From: CAUPWF01 sp964369425
Lineage (GTDB): Bacteria; Bacillota; Clostridia; Lachnospirales; Lachnospiraceae
Direction: 5' to 3'
DNA: 7,069 nucleotides
NCBI GenBank assembly: GCA_964369425.1
Contig: CAYJGW010000086.1
Coordinates: 1 to 7,069, forward strand
The notes beneath the pieces are model-generated. The model did not search any database. It was not told the origin of the DNA and worked only from the letters and a program-made list of their open reading frames with translations. The position numbers and the translations under genes are program-made. This document shows positions 5,527-7,069 of this stretch, in pieces. Position 1 is the stretch's first letter, and each line of letters starts with the position of its first letter.

Positions 5527-6780
5527 TCAAAATAAACATACCATTACATAACTTGCAATACTTATATAAATTGCTTTTTCTACCGCTTTAAAGGGCTTCC
5601 ATACGGATGCCATTGCGCAAATGACTGAAATAGATAAGCACACCACCCACCATGAAGACAGTAATCGCAGTGCCGAAAACCCATACGCTTCTATATAAAT
5701 AATCAATTTCGCAAATGCTGTGACTGCAAAAAGTAAACTCTGTATTAAAAAAATTGTAGCCACCGTTTTGGATCCATTGTTTTTGCGTATTGTTTGCTTG
5801 CTTAACTTTGCTACAAAAAATAAGAGACTTAGATTTAGTGCCATCACCATACATAATTCAAAAAAACCTTGCCTTGCATACTCTGAAAATGTAAACTCTT
5901 GAGGCAATTCTCCTGTTATTGCACCAAAGAAATACTCTAATTGTAGGTAGATATATATTCCATATATTATACAAAACAAAGATAATGCACCTGAAAGAAC
6001 TACATTGGGAACTATACTCATTTTTTTAATACTTACCATAGCTTTTTCTTTTTCTAAAGTAGGAATGCTCTTAGTACAGCACCCTACCACTAATCCAAAT
6101 AAGTATGCTCCTACTGGAACGGATAATAACAACGAAAAAAGAAATTCAAAATTCAACCATGAAAAGTCAATAATATTTTCCATTAAACTAGCAAATCTAT
6201 CATCCGCTGAACTCAATAAATCAATTGCCATAAATAGGAAAAATATTGTTCCAAAAGCAACTAGCACAATCATAATACCTTTATCTTTATCCTCTTTACT
6301 TTTCTCCTTTTTTTCTTTTTTCACTAGTAAGTTCTTCAAAATCTTTATGCGCATAAAATAGCGTCCAAACGGAATCACAACAAATCCATATATCCAATCT
6401 AGTAAGAAAAACCCACCTACTCTCCCCTCTATAAAATAGTCAAATCTTGAAAGAATGTAGAACACTGCAATCATATGAAGCATGATGCAAAAGAACAATC
6501 CTACTATCCAGTTTGATGTATCTCCAAACATACTTCCCTCATTTCTTATAATAGGAGAAATGCTTAGTACACTCATACTGAGTAGCCAAAACAAACTCTC
6601 CTTAGAGATTTTTCTGCGCTCAAGAGCAAGGCTTTCCACCCAGATAACGATGCCGATTACAAATACAATTCTTACTATTTCATAATATTCATGCTTAATC
6701 ACAAAACTTTCTATATATAGATACCCTATTATATAGCTAGCTAAAATCGTAAGTAACATTTTTTTCCTTTTTTCTATCAT
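5527..6780 (-). CDS. DUF4153/DUF4173-type multi-pass membrane protein
   Basis: A 417-residue protein with about 12 hydrophobic segments and a very charged loop (about 148-168, Lys/Glu/Asp-rich) between the fifth and sixth. The best family marker is F296-T-F-S-E-Y-A-R-Q-G-F-F-E-L309, the 'YAxYaRxGFfEL' signature I associate with DUF4173/DUF4153 membrane proteins. The later Y362-I-E-A-Y-G-F-x3-R372 also fits that family. No enzymatic motif is recognisable and the function is unknown. A GAGG site precedes ATG 6780 by 6 nt, within the 16-nt gap after the HTH gene, so the two are co-transcribed and the regulator may control this membrane protein. No terminator is visible after its stop. Confidence 0.82.
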   Translation of the reverse strand: MIEKRKKMLLTILASYIIGYLYIESFVIKHEYYEIVRIVFVIGIVIWVESLALERRKISKESLFWLLSMSVLSISPIIRNEGSMFGDTSNWIVGLFFCIMLHMIAVFYILSRFDYFIEGRVGGFFLLDWIYGFVVIPFGRYFMRIKILKNLLVKKEKKEKSKEDKDKGIMIVLVAFGTIFFLFMAIDLLSSADDRFASLMENIIDFSWLNFEFLFSLLLSVPVGAYLFGLVVGCCTKSIPTLEKEKAMVSIKKMSIVPNVVLSGALSLFCIIYGIYIYLQLEYFFGAITGELPQEFTFSEYARQGFFELCMVMALNLSLLFFVAKLSKQTIRKNNGSKTVATIFLIQSLLFAVTAFAKLIIYIEAYGFSALRLLSSWWVVCLSISVICAMASVWKPFKAVEKAIYISIASYVMVCLF

Positions 6781-6796
6781 CTTTAACCTCTTCCTC

Positions 6797-7003
6797 TCAT
6801 TCTTCTCTAAATTCCATCAAGTCTCCTGGCTGGCAGTCTAATGCTTTGCAAAGTGCTTCTAATGTTGAAAATCTGATTGCTTTCGCCTTCTGATTTTTCA
6901 AAATCGAAAGATTTGCTGGAGACAATTCAATCTTTTCTGCCAATTCACCTGCGCCAATTTTTCGTTTTGCCATCATAACGTCTAGGTTAATTATTATCGA
7001 CAT
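6797..7003 (-). CDS. YozG-like XRE-family (Cro/C1-type HTH) transcriptional regulator
   Basis: A 68-residue protein that is almost entirely one helix-turn-helix domain: an LAEKI helix, the SPANLSILKN recognition helix, then KAKAIRFSTLEALCKAL and the CQPGDL ending. This closely matches the small B. subtilis YozG type, which often sits beside a DUF2975 membrane protein gene. It should bind DNA as a dimer and probably regulates its own operon; the ligand, if any, is unknown. A GTG at 7006 directly precedes ATG 7003 in frame. I chose the ATG because AGGAGG (7012-7017) lies 8 nt before it, but 5 nt to the GTG is also workable. It starts 12 nt after the stop of the partial upstream gene and is followed after 16 nt by the DUF4153-type gene. 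Confidence 0.92.
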   Translation of the reverse strand: MSIIINLDVMMAKRKIGAGELAEKIELSPANLSILKNQKAKAIRFSTLEALCKALDCQPGDLMEFREE

Positions 7004-7011
7004 CACCTACT

Positions 7012-7017
7012 CCTCCT
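7012..7017 (-). promoter_or_regulatory. Ribosome binding site of the HTH regulator
   Basis: On the minus strand this is a perfect AGGAGG, 8 nt before ATG 7003 and 5 nt before the in-frame GTG 7006. It overlaps the final bases of the stop codon of the preceding gene, a sign of coupled translation within one operon. Confidence 0.75.
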
Positions 7018-7069
7018 ATACTACATAATCTAACTCAACCTTCATCTCCAATGCTCTCTCAAATACATT
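7016..7069 (-). CDS. C-terminal end of a probable DUF2975 membrane protein (rest lies beyond the window)
   Basis: Seventeen codons are open from the window edge to TAG 7016-7018. The visible residues VFERALEMKVELDYVV resemble the C-terminal tail of DUF2975 proteins, which usually end in a helix like iFxxAxxlkeEnDLtv. The position supports this: DUF2975 genes commonly lie just ahead of a YozG-like HTH gene, and the AGGAGG of the HTH gene overlaps this stop. With only 17 residues the family call is tentative; the existence of a coding 3' end here is more certain than its name. Confidence 0.55.
   Translation of the reverse strand, partial: NVFERALEMKVELDYVV

Noticed and set aside
5588..5854. 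Second minus-strand open frame of 88 codons inside the DUF4153-type gene
   Set aside because: It is an alternative frame of a gene that carries clear family motifs in the other frame; it ends and begins inside that gene without a ribosome site.
5720..6685. Plus-strand open frames at 5720-5902, 6005-6361 and 6482-6685
   Set aside because: All are antisense to the DUF4153-type membrane protein gene; Lys/Asn/Ser-rich, as expected from the complement of AT-rich code.
6797..7003. The XRE regulator as an antitoxin of a toxin-antitoxin pair
   Set aside because: Its sequence is YozG-like and its neighbours are membrane proteins, with no toxin-family gene adjacent in the same unit.

Overview
The window is AT-rich, densely coding, and uses strong Shine-Dalgarno sites (AGGAGG, GAGGTGA). 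Its gene families are typical of low-GC Firmicutes: a clostripain-family peptidase, a YozG-like regulator with a DUF2975-type neighbour, DUF4153/4173 and DUF1294. This suggests an anaerobic Clostridia species, possibly Lachnospiraceae. I see no tRNA, rRNA, CRISPR array, transposase or prophage gene. No gene-free stretch exceeds about 160 bases.

Layout. (1) Bases 1-2185 hold a leftward operon: a PHP-domain phosphoesterase, a PAP2 membrane phosphatase, and a multi-pass membrane protein resembling DUF2238/YjdF that runs off the left edge. The last two overlap by 20 bp. (2) Bases 2186-2345 are a divergent control region with a candidate promoter on each strand and a 15-bp palindrome. (3) Bases 2346-4403 encode a rightward, membrane-anchored peptidase of the C11 (clostripain) family with a very acidic C-terminal half. 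(4) Bases 4410-4450 are a perfect 19-bp hairpin that probably terminates transcription from both sides. (5) Bases 4440-5457 hold a leftward unit of a minimal nucleotidyltransferase (MNT), a HEPN protein and a small DUF1294 membrane protein, joined by two ATGA overlaps and with its own candidate promoter. (6) Bases 5527-7069 hold a leftward unit: the last 17 codons of a probable DUF2975 gene, a YozG-like HTH regulator, and a 12-helix DUF4153/4173-type membrane protein.

Function. The MNT/HEPN pair is the one recognisable toxin-antitoxin or defence-type module. In studied pairs, HEPN is an RNase toxin and MNT silences it by adding AMP; here the HEPN protein lacks a clear catalytic motif. The PHP/PAP2/membrane-protein operon looks like phosphate-ester or lipid-phosphate metabolism with unknown substrate. 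The peptidase is expected to act outside the cell on Arg/Lys bonds. Nothing here proves a wholly new system. The best leads are the coupling of DUF1294 to MNT/HEPN, the degenerate HEPN motif, and the peptidase lacking a basic residue at the usual self-processing position.
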